A stretch of 64,000 bases of DNA, taken from CBDFMR01 sp965249765. GTDB taxonomy: Bacteria > Bacteroidota > Bacteroidia > Chitinophagales > Saprospiraceae. Position 1 is the first letter of the stretch. Every line of letters starts with the position of its first letter. The stretch spans positions 1,612,001-1,676,000 of the forward strand of contig CBDFMR010000005.1 of assembly GCA_965249765.1 (NCBI GenBank), written 5' to 3'. Of this stretch, positions 1 to 9,344 are shown piece by piece. The notes beneath the pieces are model-generated. The model made no database searches. It had not been told where the DNA came from and saw only the letters and a list, made by a program, of their open reading frames with translations. The position numbers were made by a program, and so were the translations under genes.

Positions 1-48
1 ACTCAAAGACATCATAGTTGATCGCAATACGGCGATTCATATTTGATC

Positions 49-978
49 ATGGAAAATGCACTCAGGGAGACGAGCTTTGAATTTCCCAATTGCACCGAGT
101 TTTATCGTGGCAAGGTAAGAGACGTATATTACTTTGGAGAAAAAATGGCCGTGGTGACGTCAGATCGGATTTCCGCATTCGACCACATCCTTCCGATAGC
201 CATACCCTTTAAGGGACAAGTACTCAATAAAACGGCTATCTATTTTCTGAATGCGACAGAGGATATCGTGGAGAACTGGTTGGTCTCTAGCCCGCATGCC
301 AATGTAGCCATAGGCCACCGATGCGAACCGATCAAACTTGAAATGGTCGTCCGCGGCTACCTTGCAGGACATGCTGCCAGAGTCTATTCATCTGGAGAGA
401 GAATCCTATGTGGCGTGACTATGCTGGATGGAATGAAGGAGGGCGACCGGTTCCCATCACCCATCATCACTCCAGCGACCAAAGCTGAGGAGGGACATGA
501 CGAAGATATATCCGAGGAAGAAATACTAGTGCGGGAAATAGTCACTAAGGAGCAATGGGATGAGCTTTCAAGAATTACCATGGCCCTATTTCAGCGGGGC
601 ACCGAGATGGCGATGAAGAGAGGTTTGATCCTCGTTGATACAAAATATGAGTTTGGATTGTTGAATGATAAGATAATCCTCATCGATGAAATCCACACCC
701 CTGATAGTTCAAGGTATTACATAGCCGATGGTTATGAAGAGAGACAGGAGAGGGGAGAGAAACAGAAACAGCTGAGTAAGGAATTTGTAAGAGAGTGGTT
801 AATGGACAATGACTTTCAAGGTAAAGAGGGTCAAATTATGCCGGATATGCCTGATAGTTTCATAACTGAGATTTCCGAGAGATATATAGAACTCTATAAT
901 CTGCTCACCGGTGACGAGCTAGTGAAAGATCCGTCGGTTGTCGATGAGATAAGGTCGGCGATTGAATCTCACATTTAG
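49..978 (+). CDS. purC: Phosphoribosylaminoimidazole-succinocarboxamide synthase (SAICAR synthetase)
   Basis: PurC joins CAIR and aspartate with ATP hydrolysis in de novo purine synthesis, in the cytoplasm. The 309-residue product has the family landmarks: GKVRDVY near residue 22, SDRISAFD near 38, the EMVVRGYLAGHA segment near 100 and a DTKYEFG motif near 200 followed by DEIHTPDSSRY. The reading frame opens six bases earlier at a TTG (43), but ATG at 49 gives the usual N-terminus. A sequence resembling a -7 box ends four bases before this ATG, so the transcript could be nearly leaderless. The gene stands alone before a non-coding stretch. Function is confident. Confidence 0.96.
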   Translation: MENALRETSFEFPNCTEFYRGKVRDVYYFGEKMAVVTSDRISAFDHILPIAIPFKGQVLNKTAIYFLNATEDIVENWLVSSPHANVAIGHRCEPIKLEMVVRGYLAGHAARVYSSGERILCGVTMLDGMKEGDRFPSPIITPATKAEEGHDEDISEEEILVREIVTKEQWDELSRITMALFQRGTEMAMKRGLILVDTKYEFGLLNDKIILIDEIHTPDSSRYYIADGYEERQERGEKQKQLSKEFVREWLMDNDFQGKEGQIMPDMPDSFITEISERYIELYNLLTGDELVKDPSVVDEIRSAIESHI

Positions 979-1072
979 ACTATGTCCGTTGGTAGTAGTT
1001 TCCTATTCATTGCACATAGCCCATTGTCTGATCTACCAACGATGCTTGGCATGGAAAATGAGGGAGGTACAT

Positions 1073-1100
1073 TTTACCCTGATCTTCAGATCAGGGTAAA
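1073..1100. terminator. Perfect 12-bp hairpin downstream of purC
   Basis: TTTACCCTGATC and its exact complement are separated by the loop TTCA, about 95 bp after the purC stop. There is no clear T tract on either side, so this is a possible terminator or protein site rather than a textbook rho-independent terminator. A second inverted repeat (CGTTGGTAG at 987-995 with CTACCAACG at 1033-1041) lies between it and purC. Nothing else was seen in 979-1168. Confidence 0.4.
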
Positions 1101-1168
1101 TGATATAGTGTGAAATTGCATTGGCGAGATTTTTGACCAAAAATCGTGACAATGTTAATCGACAATTA

Positions 1169-1190
1169 AAGTTGTGGAACTGCCGGGAGT
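1169..1190. repeat. Direct duplicate of the tmRNA 3' end (left copy)
   Basis: These 22 bases are identical to 1305-1326, which form the 3' acceptor and T-stem end of the tmRNA gene plus a few flanking bases. After this block the sequence diverges completely, so it is not a second tmRNA. A short exact duplication of an ssrA 3' end is the usual scar of site-specific integration there (attL/attR); only 114 bp lies between the copies, so any element has gone. Confidence 0.75.
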
Positions 1191-1310
1191 TTCCGACATG
1201 AGATTATTCAGGACTAAAGAAATCCAAGAAAGTCGGGACATGCTTCTCCTCCCAAAGAGGCTGTAAATATCTGCTCGTTTTCCTAGAAGAATCTGTTATA
1301 CTATAAGTTG

Positions 1311-1696
1311 TGGAACTGCCGGGAGTCGAACCCGGGTCCAGACAAAGCGCTCATAGGCTTTCTACATGCTTAGCTTATACTTGAATTTTCGATATAGGGA
1401 AGGTATACAAGCAACCATCCTTCAACTTAGCTTCTTAATTTTCGGAAACTCACCGAAGCCTTGAATTTCCTAGTCCAATTGGTATACCCGCAGTACACCT
1501 CCCATTATACACTTATGATGGCTTATAAGACTTCCCCCATCAAGTGCAACTAACTATGCTAATCCTAGATTAGGCAGCTAGTGCGAAGTTATTATCGCCA
1601 ATTGTTGTTTTGATCATCATTTGGACGGAGTGAATGATCACTTCTCCGACATGCTTACTTACAAGTCATCTTTCCTGTCGATGCCATGTCAGTCCC
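1311..1696 (-). ncRNA. ssrA: Transfer-messenger RNA (tmRNA)
   Basis: tmRNA rescues stalled ribosomes and tags their unfinished products for proteolysis. Read on the minus strand, the RNA starts GGGACUGACAUGG at 1696 and ends with a T-arm (CCGGG UUCGACU CCCGG) and acceptor strand CAGUUCC plus discriminator A at 1311. The 5' GGGACUG pairs with it, one pair being G-U. CCA is not encoded (CAA follows) and would be added by CCA transferase. The tag frame, 1599 down to 1570, reads GDNNFALAA then UAA, a typical Bacteroidota tag ending LAA. Length is about 386 nt. The two ends are inferred from pairing and may be off by one or two bases. Confidence 0.95.
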
Positions 1697-2146
1697 ATTA
1701 TTTAATCTCACGACTTTTCGCAAGTGAAGAGGTAACGATCAGAATAGACAAATTGTTCCCCTAACTACCGTTACTTTTCGTTTTCAAGACCAGATTTGAA
1801 CTTGAAGAAACTCAAAGGGCCGTTTTATCGGATTTACGAATATATCTTTTTTTGATATGAAGATTATATTTAGTTTTCAAGAATGTGTAACTCGCGAATA
1901 ATTAGATACTTGTCGTATATATTTGAAAATCAATAATTTATACTCTTTTCGTTTAGGGTAATTTCTCTTTGAAGTATGATTGAAAATAACATTTTTCACA
2001 TAAAATAGGTCATCAAAAATTATGGCAAAGGCTGATTTTTTGAGTCACTGATGTAAATCATGCCTTTTTGCTAATTGATAGTTTTGACCTTCTGAAGATT
2101 AATACGACCCTACTTATAGGATTGAGCATCATGTAAAACAACTCCA
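1697..2146. other. Non-coding AT-rich stretch between tmRNA and the repeat protein gene
   Basis: About 450 bases without a credible reading frame. It should contain the ssrA promoter, read leftward, and that of the large surface protein gene, read rightward. I could not find a convincing TTG/TAnnTTTG pair in either direction. Confidence 0.5.
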
Positions 2147-5100
2147 ATGCATATTCAAGTTTCGCTAATATTGTTATCGGCAATATTCATTTCAATGCCA
2201 TCTTTTTATAGTAAGAATGTGAGTCCTTCATTTTCTTGGGGGCCGTCATCTTTTCAAACCCAAACGAACCCCGATTGTGATGGTACCTGGGATGATGGTG
2301 ATTGCTGGGTAGATGGCTGCATACCGGGATCAACGATCACCTCCTCACAGACCGTCAATATTGATCATGATATAGTTTACGACTTAAGCGACGATCTGAT
2401 AATTGAAGGCACATTGAATATCGATGGAGCAACCTTTGAGACAGTCAATGGTGATGATCGCTCTGTTTTCGTTGACGGTGGTGATGTGGTCATATGCAAC
2501 GGATCGTTTATTTTACCATTAGTCAATAATTCTGTAAATAACGCCGGTAATTTTGTGAATCGGGGTGGGAATATAGAGATAAAGAATTCTTACGTAGAGG
2601 TCGCAGAGAATTGGGATGACACAAGTGATCCCGGTGATGGATACAGAATAGTCACAGGAGGTTGCCTTATAGTAGGAGAGAGCTTCAGTAATAAAGGATC
2701 TGTGGATGTATATAATGGAGTGTGTATAACCGTTGGCCGTGAATCTAGTGGAAACTTCTCTAATGAATGGATGATGGATATGAGCGAGGTCTCGATCATC
2801 ATACTCGGCAATTTTGAGAATAACAATACAGGTTCTATTACTGGAGGCGAAGATGCCATAGTACTATTAAATGTACCTGGAAATTTATCTAACGACGGTA
2901 TGTGGGATGCTGAGGTAATGAATTATTGTGTCGGAGGTAATATAGACGGAGGAAATGTGAATGATTTGACTGAAGATCTGATTGGTCCGGAAAATTGTGG
3001 CGATGAAATAACCATGGCTGAATGTAACAATTGTATAGAATCTTGCTTGATTGAGATGACTTGCTCCGTTGGAAATCATGTCAGTTGTAATGGTGGAATG
3101 GATGGAATTATCAATGTCATGATTACAATGGGAAGTCCAGCGTACATGTTTACGGTAAATGGTTCTTCTACTACTCCCACAGACAATGGAGGAGGTTCTT
3201 TCTCATTTGAGGGTCTGGGGACTGGTGGTTATAACATTTCTGTAATGGATATGGACGGATGTGAGGCGATGTGCGAGATAGTAACTCTCACCGAGCCGGA
3301 TGAGCTGGATTGCACAATTAATAGCCAGACTAATCTGGATTGTAATGGAGATACAGATGGAGAGTTTACGATCATGGTGAGTGGAGGTACGCCAGCTTAC
3401 AGTTTTATGCTGAACGGTATGTCAACATTGCCGATGGATAATGGAGGTGGCTCGTACACGTTCGAAGATTTGGGAGCAGGCATGTACACAGTAGAGATCG
3501 CAGATGCGAACATGTGCATGGAGACATGTGCAGTAGTGACCTTAAGCGAGCCGGATGAGCTGGATTGCACAATTAATAGCCAGACTAATCTGGATTGTAA
3601 TGGAGATACAGATGGAGAGTTTACGATCATGGTGAGTGGAGGTACGCCAGCTTACAGTTTTATGCTGAACGGTATGTCAATATTGCCGATGGATAATGGA
3701 GGTGGCTCGTACACGTTCGAAGATTTGGGAGCAGGCATGTACACAGTAGAGATCGCAGATGCGAACATGTGCATGGAGACATGTGCAGTAGTGACCTTAA
3801 GCGAGCCGGATGAGCTGGATTGCACAATTAATAGCCAGACTAATCTGGATTGTAATGGAGATACAGATGGAGAGTTTACGATCATGGTGAGTGGAGGTAC
3901 GCCAGCTTACAGTTTTATGTTGAACGGTATGTCAACATTGCCGATGGATAATGGAGGTGGCTCGTACATGTTCGAAGATTTGGGAGCAGGCATGTACACA
4001 GTAGAGATCGCAGATGCGAACATGTGTATGGAGACATGTGCAGTAGTGACCTTAAGCGAGCCGGATGAGCTGGATTGCACAATTAATAGCCAGACTAATC
4101 TGGATTGTAATGGAGATACAGATGGAGAGTTTACGATCATGGTGAGTGGAGGTACGCCAGCTTACAGTTTTATGTTGAACGGTATGTCAACATTGCCGAT
4201 GGATAATGGAGGTGGCTCGTACACGTTCGAAGATTTGGGAGCAGGCATGTACACAGTAGAGATCGCAGATGCGAACATGTGCATGGAGACATGTGCAGTA
4301 GTGACCTTAAGCGAGCCGGATGAGCTGGATTGCACAATTAATAGCCAGACTAATCTGGATTGTAATGGAGATACAGATGGAGAGTTTACGATCATGGTGA
4401 GTGGAGGTACGCCGGCTTACAGTTTTATGTTGAACGGTATGTCAACATTGCCGATGGATAATGGAGGTGGCTCGTACACGTTCGAAGATTTGGGAGCAGG
4501 CATGTACACAGTAGAGATCGCAGATGCGAACATGTGTATGGAGACATGTGCAGTAGTGACCTTAAGCGAGCCGGATGAGCTGGATTGCACAATTAATAGC
4601 CAGACTAATCTGGATTGTAATGGAGATACGGATGGAGAGTTTACGATCATGGTGAGTGGAGGTACGCCAGCTTACAGTTTTATGCTGAACGGTATGTCAA
4701 TATTGCCGATGGATAATGGAGGTGGCTCGTACATGTTCGAAGATTTGGGAGCAGGCATGTACACAGTAGAGATCGCAGATGCGAACATGTGCATGGAGAC
4801 ATGTGCAGTAGTGACCTTAAGCGAGCCGGATGAGCTGGATTGCACAATTAATAGCCAGACTAATCTGGATTGTAATGGAGATACAGATGGAGAGTTTACG
4901 ATCATGGTGAGTGGAGGTACGCCAGCTTACAGTTTTATGCTGAACGGTATGTCAATATTGCCGATGGATAATGGAGGTGGCTCGTACACGTTCGAAGATT
5001 TGGGAGCAGGCATGTACACAGTAGAGATCGCAGATGCGAACATGTGCATGGAGACATGTGCAGTAGTGACACTTGAAGAACCAGTTCAACTAGAGTGTTT

Positions 5101-6973
5101 ATTTGTTCAACTATCACATGTGTCTACTTTTGGTGGTATGGATGGGGAATTTACAATTGCGGTTTCCGGTGGTACACCTCAATATTCGTTTGAGCTAAAT
5201 GCTGTGCCCAATGTGCCAATTGACAACTCGGATGGGACGTACACCTTTAGTGGGCTTTCTGCAGGAAATTATGTTGTAGATATCATCGATGTCAATGGTT
5301 GCGAAGTTAGCTGTCTTGAGGTAGAGATTCTTGAAAGGATAATGATTGGAGACTTTGTTTGGCACGACCGCAATGGAAATGGCATACAAGAAGTAGGTGA
5401 AGAAGGTATAGAAAATGTTAGAGTAGAATTGTACAATGACATGGACATGTTGGTTGATACTCGCATGACTGATGAAGATGGATTTTACCTTTTTGAGGAT
5501 GTTGAGATTGGCGATTATTATTTAGTCTTTGATGTTGGGTCCGAATACTTATTATCTCCCTTAATGGTTGGATTGGATGAATCTATCGATAGCGACGTGT
5601 TTAAATCTGGCCCTTTAGTGCAAACAACGATCAGATCTTTTTTAACAAATGATCTTAGTATTGATGTTGGACTTTATAAGTGTTCTTTTGTTGGAGATTT
5701 TGTCTGGCTAGACTATAATAAGAACAACATTTATGACTTTGGAGAAAATGGCTTGAACGGTGTGCCAGTAAATCTGTATAAGTATGACGTAGTAAGTATG
5801 TCCTGGAATTTGACCGAAACATTGTACACTTCTTCAAGGCCTGGTTCACCTTCCGATGACGGATATTTTAAATTCTGTACGGCTCCGGGAACATATTATT
5901 TAGAAGTTGACTTTATCTTACCAGGATATGTATCTGCTGTCCCATTTGTTGGGCCAGATCCTGAGATAGATAGTGATATTACAGACTACTTTGGGGAAAA
6001 TACGACATATTCATTTTCAGTGATAAGTGGTGATGAAATTTGTGATTTGGGTGCGGGATATTACGAGGAATCCACTGTGGGCGACTACGCATGGCATGAT
6101 GCAAATGTCAATGGCATCCAGGATGAAGGAGAACCAAAGCTGGCAAATGTAACTGTGCAGGCTTATGATTTAATGGGGGGGATGAGGTCTGAGACAACGA
6201 CAAACAGTGAAGGATATTATCAGGTGAGTAACCTCAGACATGATGAATACTTCCTTAAAGTGATAGCCCCACTTGGAATGATACCTACATATCCACATAT
6301 GGGTGATAATGTAGAAATTGATAATGACATTACAAATGACAACGGTTACCTGACGACTTCTACTATAAGTTTACAATCAGGAGAGGATAAGGGTGATCTT
6401 GATTTAGGGTTTGTAGTTGGCGTTGTTCCGATAGAGCTAATTTCATTTTCTGGTCGAAATAAGGGTAGTTATAATCGACTGGAATGGATAACTGCCTTTG
6501 AACTGAATCACAAAGAGTTTGTATTAGAAAAACGCTTTTCCAATGAGCCATTTGACGATTACGCGATTGTCCCAAGTGCAGGATCATCGATAGAAGAGCA
6601 ATCCTATCATGTCGATGATGTTGATATTGATCGAAGTGGAGTCTACTACTATAGACTGCGGAGTCTTGACCTGGATGGTAGTTTTAATTATTCCAATGTA
6701 GTGGCAATTTCTACTGATGATAGATTTAACGATCTTACTCTTCTTCCCAATCCATGGCGAGGAGGAAAGCTGAATCTTGTGCTTCCGGATTTTGAGCAGA
6801 TTACCAGAGTGTATATCTACGATGCTACAAAGAGACTCATGTATGTTAATGAGAATCTGGAAAAGGATCAGTTTATCCTGGAGATAGAAGGAGATGATTG
6901 GAGCAATGGGGTCTACGTTGTTTATGTAGGCACTGCTCGAGGCGAATATGTGACCAGAATGATTAAGATTTAG
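2147..6973 (+). CDS. Large secreted T9SS cargo protein with SprB-like and SdrD_B repeats
   Basis: A 1608-residue protein predicted to be exported and attached to the surface by the type IX secretion system. A hydrophobic signal peptide covers residues 1-22. Residues 25-300 are low in homology clues. Nine Cys-rich SprB-like units follow: one divergent unit (about 303-384), seven near-identical 85-residue units (385-979) and another divergent unit (980-1064). Three SdrD_B-like domains come next, each opening with a GDFVWHD-type motif (about 1066-1430). The C-terminus has a T9SS type A sorting domain with PNPWRGGKL and the terminal GVYVVYV region. An adhesin or gliding-type role is inferred from SprB similarity. 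The stop overlaps the convergent DinB-like gene by 11 bp. Confidence 0.88.
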   Translation: MHIQVSLILLSAIFISMPSFYSKNVSPSFSWGPSSFQTQTNPDCDGTWDDGDCWVDGCIPGSTITSSQTVNIDHDIVYDLSDDLIIEGTLNIDGATFETVNGDDRSVFVDGGDVVICNGSFILPLVNNSVNNAGNFVNRGGNIEIKNSYVEVAENWDDTSDPGDGYRIVTGGCLIVGESFSNKGSVDVYNGVCITVGRESSGNFSNEWMMDMSEVSIIILGNFENNNTGSITGGEDAIVLLNVPGNLSNDGMWDAEVMNYCVGGNIDGGNVNDLTEDLIGPENCGDEITMAECNNCIESCLIEMTCSVGNHVSCNGGMDGIINVMITMGSPAYMFTVNGSSTTPTDNGGGSFSFEGLGTGGYNISVMDMDGCEAMCEIVTLTEPDELDCTINSQTNLDCNGDTDGEFTIMVSGGTPAYSFMLNGMSTLPMDNGGGSYTFEDLGAGMYTVEIADANMCMETCAVVTLSEPDELDCTINSQTNLDCNGDTDGEFTIMVSGGTPAYSFMLNGMSILPMDNGGGSYTFEDLGAGMYTVEIADANMCMETCAVVTLSEPDELDCTINSQTNLDCNGDTDGEFTIMVSGGTPAYSFMLNGMSTLPMDNGGGSYMFEDLGAGMYTVEIADANMCMETCAVVTLSEPDELDCTINSQTNLDCNGDTDGEFTIMVSGGTPAYSFMLNGMSTLPMDNGGGSYTFEDLGAGMYTVEIADANMCMETCAVVTLSEPDELDCTINSQTNLDCNGDTDGEFTIMVSGGTPAYSFMLNGMSTLPMDNGGGSYTFEDLGAGMYTVEIADANMCMETCAVVTLSEPDELDCTINSQTNLDCNGDTDGEFTIMVSGGTPAYSFMLNGMSILPMDNGGGSYMFEDLGAGMYTVEIADANMCMETCAVVTLSEPDELDCTINSQTNLDCNGDTDGEFTIMVSGGTPAYSFMLNGMSILPMDNGGGSYTFEDLGAGMYTVEIADANMCMETCAVVTLEEPVQLECLFVQLSHVSTFGGMDGEFTIAVSGGTPQYSFELNAVPNVPIDNSDGTYTFSGLSAGNYVVDIIDVNGCEVSCLEVEILERIMIGDFVWHDRNGNGIQEVGEEGIENVRVELYNDMDMLVDTRMTDEDGFYLFEDVEIGDYYLVFDVGSEYLLSPLMVGLDESIDSDVFKSGPLVQTTIRSFLTNDLSIDVGLYKCSFVGDFVWLDYNKNNIYDFGENGLNGVPVNLYKYDVVSMSWNLTETLYTSSRPGSPSDDGYFKFCTAPGTYYLEVDFILPGYVSAVPFVGPDPEIDSDITDYFGENTTYSFSVISGDEICDLGAGYYEESTVGDYAWHDANVNGIQDEGEPKLANVTVQAYDLMGGMRSETTTNSEGYYQVSNLRHDEYFLKVIAPLGMIPTYPHMGDNVEIDNDITNDNGYLTTSTISLQSGEDKGDLDLGFVVGVVPIELISFSGRNKGSYNRLEWITAFELNHKEFVLEKRFSNEPFDDYAIVPSAGSSIEEQSYHVDDVDIDRSGVYYYRLRSLDLDGSFNYSNVVAISTDDRFNDLTLLPNPWRGGKLNLVLPDFEQITRVYIYDATKRLMYVNENLEKDQFILEIEGDDWSNGVYVVYVGTARGEYVTRMIKI
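3299..5083 (+). repeat. Seven tandem 255-bp coding repeats
   Basis: Seven head-to-tail copies of a 255-bp (85-codon) unit beginning GATGAGCTGGATTGC run without interruption. Copies differ at only a handful of bases: ACA/ATA in the MS(T/I)LP codon, ACG/ATG in SY(T/M)F, CTG/TTG, and TGC/TGT. Some of these variants recur in non-adjacent copies. Divergent single units on each side encode similar protein but not similar DNA. Such uniformity, synonymous sites included, points to recent amplification or gene conversion, and to likely copy-number variation and assembly collapse. Confidence 0.97.
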
Positions 6974-7400
6974 ATAAGGCCATAGTGATCTGATCGAGAT
7001 GTTTTTGGTTGTGTGATGCGATCTTTTGACATAGGTCGACAAATGTCTTTAGGCCGGACTTACTATGGATGTACTCCTTTTCTGGAATCTTATCATAGAA
7101 TTTTTCGATATACCACATGTTTGCTTTACGAGATATCGAGAATATTTCTTTGCTCAAGCCCAACGGTCGCTCATCATAGCATAGACTTTTAACCCACATG
7201 TCTTGTTCAAATCCCACAATCACTTGTTTGGGTTCGGCAATAAGCCGCCTTACTCTATCGAATAATACTGATTCTGCATCGGCTAAGTGATGCAGGATCT
7301 GCCTTATGGACCATTTGTCATTTCCGTAGGTAAGATCTAGGTGGTCAATCATTTCAAAGTGGCTCACAGTAGCATCGTGAGTGTCTTTGAGTTGTATCAT
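6963..7400 (-). CDS. DinB-like (DinB_2) family protein
   Basis: A small four-helix-bundle protein of the DinB superfamily, whose members often act as thiol-dependent metal hydrolases or transferases; the substrate here is unknown. The segment KWSIRQILHHLADAE is the hallmark helix with the metal-ligand His, and a second His cluster, ASHNQKHLDQI, lies near the C-terminus. The frame is open to an earlier start at 7463 that would overlap the upstream permease gene. The Met at 7400 fits the family N-terminus and leaves 28 bp after the permease stop, so I prefer it. It is probably the last gene of the ABC-exporter operon. Confidence 0.8.
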   Translation of the reverse strand: MIQLKDTHDATVSHFEMIDHLDLTYGNDKWSIRQILHHLADAESVLFDRVRRLIAEPKQVIVGFEQDMWVKSLCYDERPLGLSKEIFSISRKANMWYIEKFYDKIPEKEYIHSKSGLKTFVDLCQKIASHNQKHLDQITMALSKS

Positions 7401-7428
7401 CAGAGCACTTAAAAGCACGTTAGAATTA

Positions 7429-8283
7429 TTAGATATCACGACGAGAAAATGAGCGATACGCAAGCCCTAAAAATAGGATAATATAGAATGTAGACCCTAC
7501 AATAGACTGCGTAGTTGTCAGTACTTCACCGACTATCGGAATATCATCTCGAAACTTGTCTGGTAACTCATCTAAAATTTTGTAAACGGGCATGGGCATT
7601 AAATCTTCAATGACATTCATGGGAAGATAATTGACTATGAAGTCAAATTTATTCAACCAGTCAATCTTATTAAATACGTGAAAGTATAATAATGCTCTGA
7701 CCAGTAATTCTAAAAAGAGGATGTAAGACAAGTAGAAGAATGTAGCAATGCCTCCCTTCCTTATTACAAAACCCAGGAACAGTCCAAACGACAAATATCC
7801 CATGCACATCAGAAAATATTTGAGAGGTGCATAATCACAGTCCATCGCTTGACTGAAGGTAACATCCTCCGTATGAAACCATCCGATGAGCATTGCCATC
7901 AACACGTACAAAACTGTACAAGCTAGGCTAATTGCTGTAATAGAGTAGACTTTGCCTAAAAAGTATTCCTTTCTCGTCATTCCTGTAAGGATATTCTGAC
8001 GAAGGGTTTTATTACTCACTTCTGATGTAACCATATGGACCCCTATGAATCCAATGAAGAAGAAAATCATCCAGTTTCCTTCATAACCCAAGTAGTCCCA
8101 TATTGCAGGAAACTCAAATACTATTCTTCTTGTGGGTAAGATTGGAAACGGAACTTCCTCAGGCATAAACTCTTTTAACGAAAAAATGCCAACTGGGAAT
8201 AATATGAGGAACAAAAAGCCCAGCAAGGTTACTACCGAGTTAGATTTAAATTTTTTCCATTCAAGTGCTAAGAGATTCAGCAT
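7429..8283 (-). CDS. ABC-2 type transporter permease
   Basis: Integral membrane subunit of an ABC exporter, 284 residues. About six hydrophobic segments are visible: near 18-36, 70-85, 112-132, 155-175, 180-200 and 255-275. The motif NKTLRQNILTGMTRKEYFLGK after the second segment is typical of ABC-2 permeases of Bacteroidota. The gene starts 24 bp after the ATPase gene and is surely co-transcribed with it. The substrate cannot be told from sequence. Confidence 0.88.
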   Translation of the reverse strand: MLNLLALEWKKFKSNSVVTLLGFLFLILFPVGIFSLKEFMPEEVPFPILPTRRIVFEFPAIWDYLGYEGNWMIFFFIGFIGVHMVTSEVSNKTLRQNILTGMTRKEYFLGKVYSITAISLACTVLYVLMAMLIGWFHTEDVTFSQAMDCDYAPLKYFLMCMGYLSFGLFLGFVIRKGGIATFFYLSYILFLELLVRALLYFHVFNKIDWLNKFDFIVNYLPMNVIEDLMPMPVYKILDELPDKFRDDIPIVGEVLTTTQSIVGSTFYIILFLGLAYRSFSRRDI

Positions 8284-8307
8284 ATTGTGATCGAAGTTTG
8301 TAATTGA

Positions 8308-9192
8308 TTAACCAGTAATTTCTAGGAATTCTTCTTCAAGTCTTCTCTTTCTTGAAACAAGGTGAGTCAGACTAAGCCCTTGCTTAAATATAGCATTGCT
8401 CAATTCTGACACGTCATGACCTTCTTCTATAGTACATTCAAAGAAATCTTCTCTATCTATGACTTTCTTGACCCATGAAAGTCCAGAGCATAATTCCTTG
8501 AGTGCTGTCATATTCTGTGCACCTATCTCCAGCATGGTATCATTGGATAAGATGGCTCCCACAGGCCCCGTAGCGAGTAGTTTTCCAAATTTGATAATCG
8601 CCACATGTGAGCATATTTTTTCTACCTCATCAAGAATATGACTGGCCATGATAACCGTCTTACCTGTGTCTGCAATACCCTTAAGAATCGATCTTACCTC
8701 GGCGATACCTTGTGGATCTAGACCATTAGTAGGTTCATCAAATATTACTACATCAGGTTCGCCTATGAGGGTTGCAGCGATGGCCAATCTTTGCTTCATA
8801 CCTAAAGAAAAAGTGGAAAAATTAGATCGACGTCGATCATAGAGATTTACTTTTTTTAGAAGGTCTTCAAAGTCAGTCATAGAAGCACTCTTTATATGCC
8901 TGATGATCTCCAGGTTTTCCAGAGCATTGAGGTAAGGGTAAAAATTAGGTGTCTCTAGGATGGATCCAATCCTCATTCTGGATTTTTCTCCGTACTTACC
9001 ATCAAACCATCGATAGGAGCCAGAATCTTGTCCCAAGATACCTAGAATTATGCCTAGGGTAGTGGTCTTTCCACTACCGTTAGGTCCTAATAGACCATAT
9101 ACATTGCCGGCTTCGATTTCCAAGTTGAGATTGTCCAACGCGGTAATCTTGCCGTAGGTTTTTGTTAGATTATTAATCGAGAGTACAGACAT
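8308..9192 (-). CDS. ABC transporter ATP-binding protein
   Basis: ATPase partner of the downstream ABC-2 permease, 294 residues. It has Walker A GPNGSGKTT near residue 36, a Q-loop replaced by the GSILETPNFYP segment, the signature FSLGMKQRLAIA near 129, Walker B VVIFDEPTNGLDP near 148 and the H-loop ASHILDEVEKI. The C-terminal 80 residues form the regulatory tail seen in the CcmA/NatA group. It begins the exporter operon (ATPase, permease, DinB-like). The 153 bp before it, up to the FecR stop, hold no gene. Confidence 0.93.
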   Translation of the reverse strand: MSVLSINNLTKTYGKITALDNLNLEIEAGNVYGLLGPNGSGKTTTLGIILGILGQDSGSYRWFDGKYGEKSRMRIGSILETPNFYPYLNALENLEIIRHIKSASMTDFEDLLKKVNLYDRRRSNFSTFSLGMKQRLAIAATLIGEPDVVIFDEPTNGLDPQGIAEVRSILKGIADTGKTVIMASHILDEVEKICSHVAIIKFGKLLATGPVGAILSNDTMLEIGAQNMTALKELCSGLSWVKKVIDREDFFECTIEEGHDVSELSNAIFKQGLSLTHLVSRKRRLEEEFLEITG

Positions 9193-9344
9193 GTTTTCTG
9201 ATTTGCCACAAAATAAACCAAATATTGGATGGAAAGGAAAGATGCTTGATTAATAAAGAGTGATTTGATCGACCAATGGCACGAGAAATTTTAGAATCTA
9301 GGAAACTGGATGAATAAGATGTATAGTCTAATTCGAATTTAGAA

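Noticed and set aside
3397..4905. Series of identical 77-residue minus-strand frames
   Set aside because: They are the antisense shadow of the 255-bp repeat; codon pattern and lack of start context show the plus strand is coding.
3299..5083. CRISPR-like array
   Set aside because: Repeats are long, contiguous and in coding frame; there are no spacers and no cas genes in the window.
6584..7042. 152-residue minus-strand frame at the end of the giant gene
   Set aside because: It lies mostly antisense to the T9SS sorting domain and overlaps the DinB-like gene in another frame; no protein-like features.
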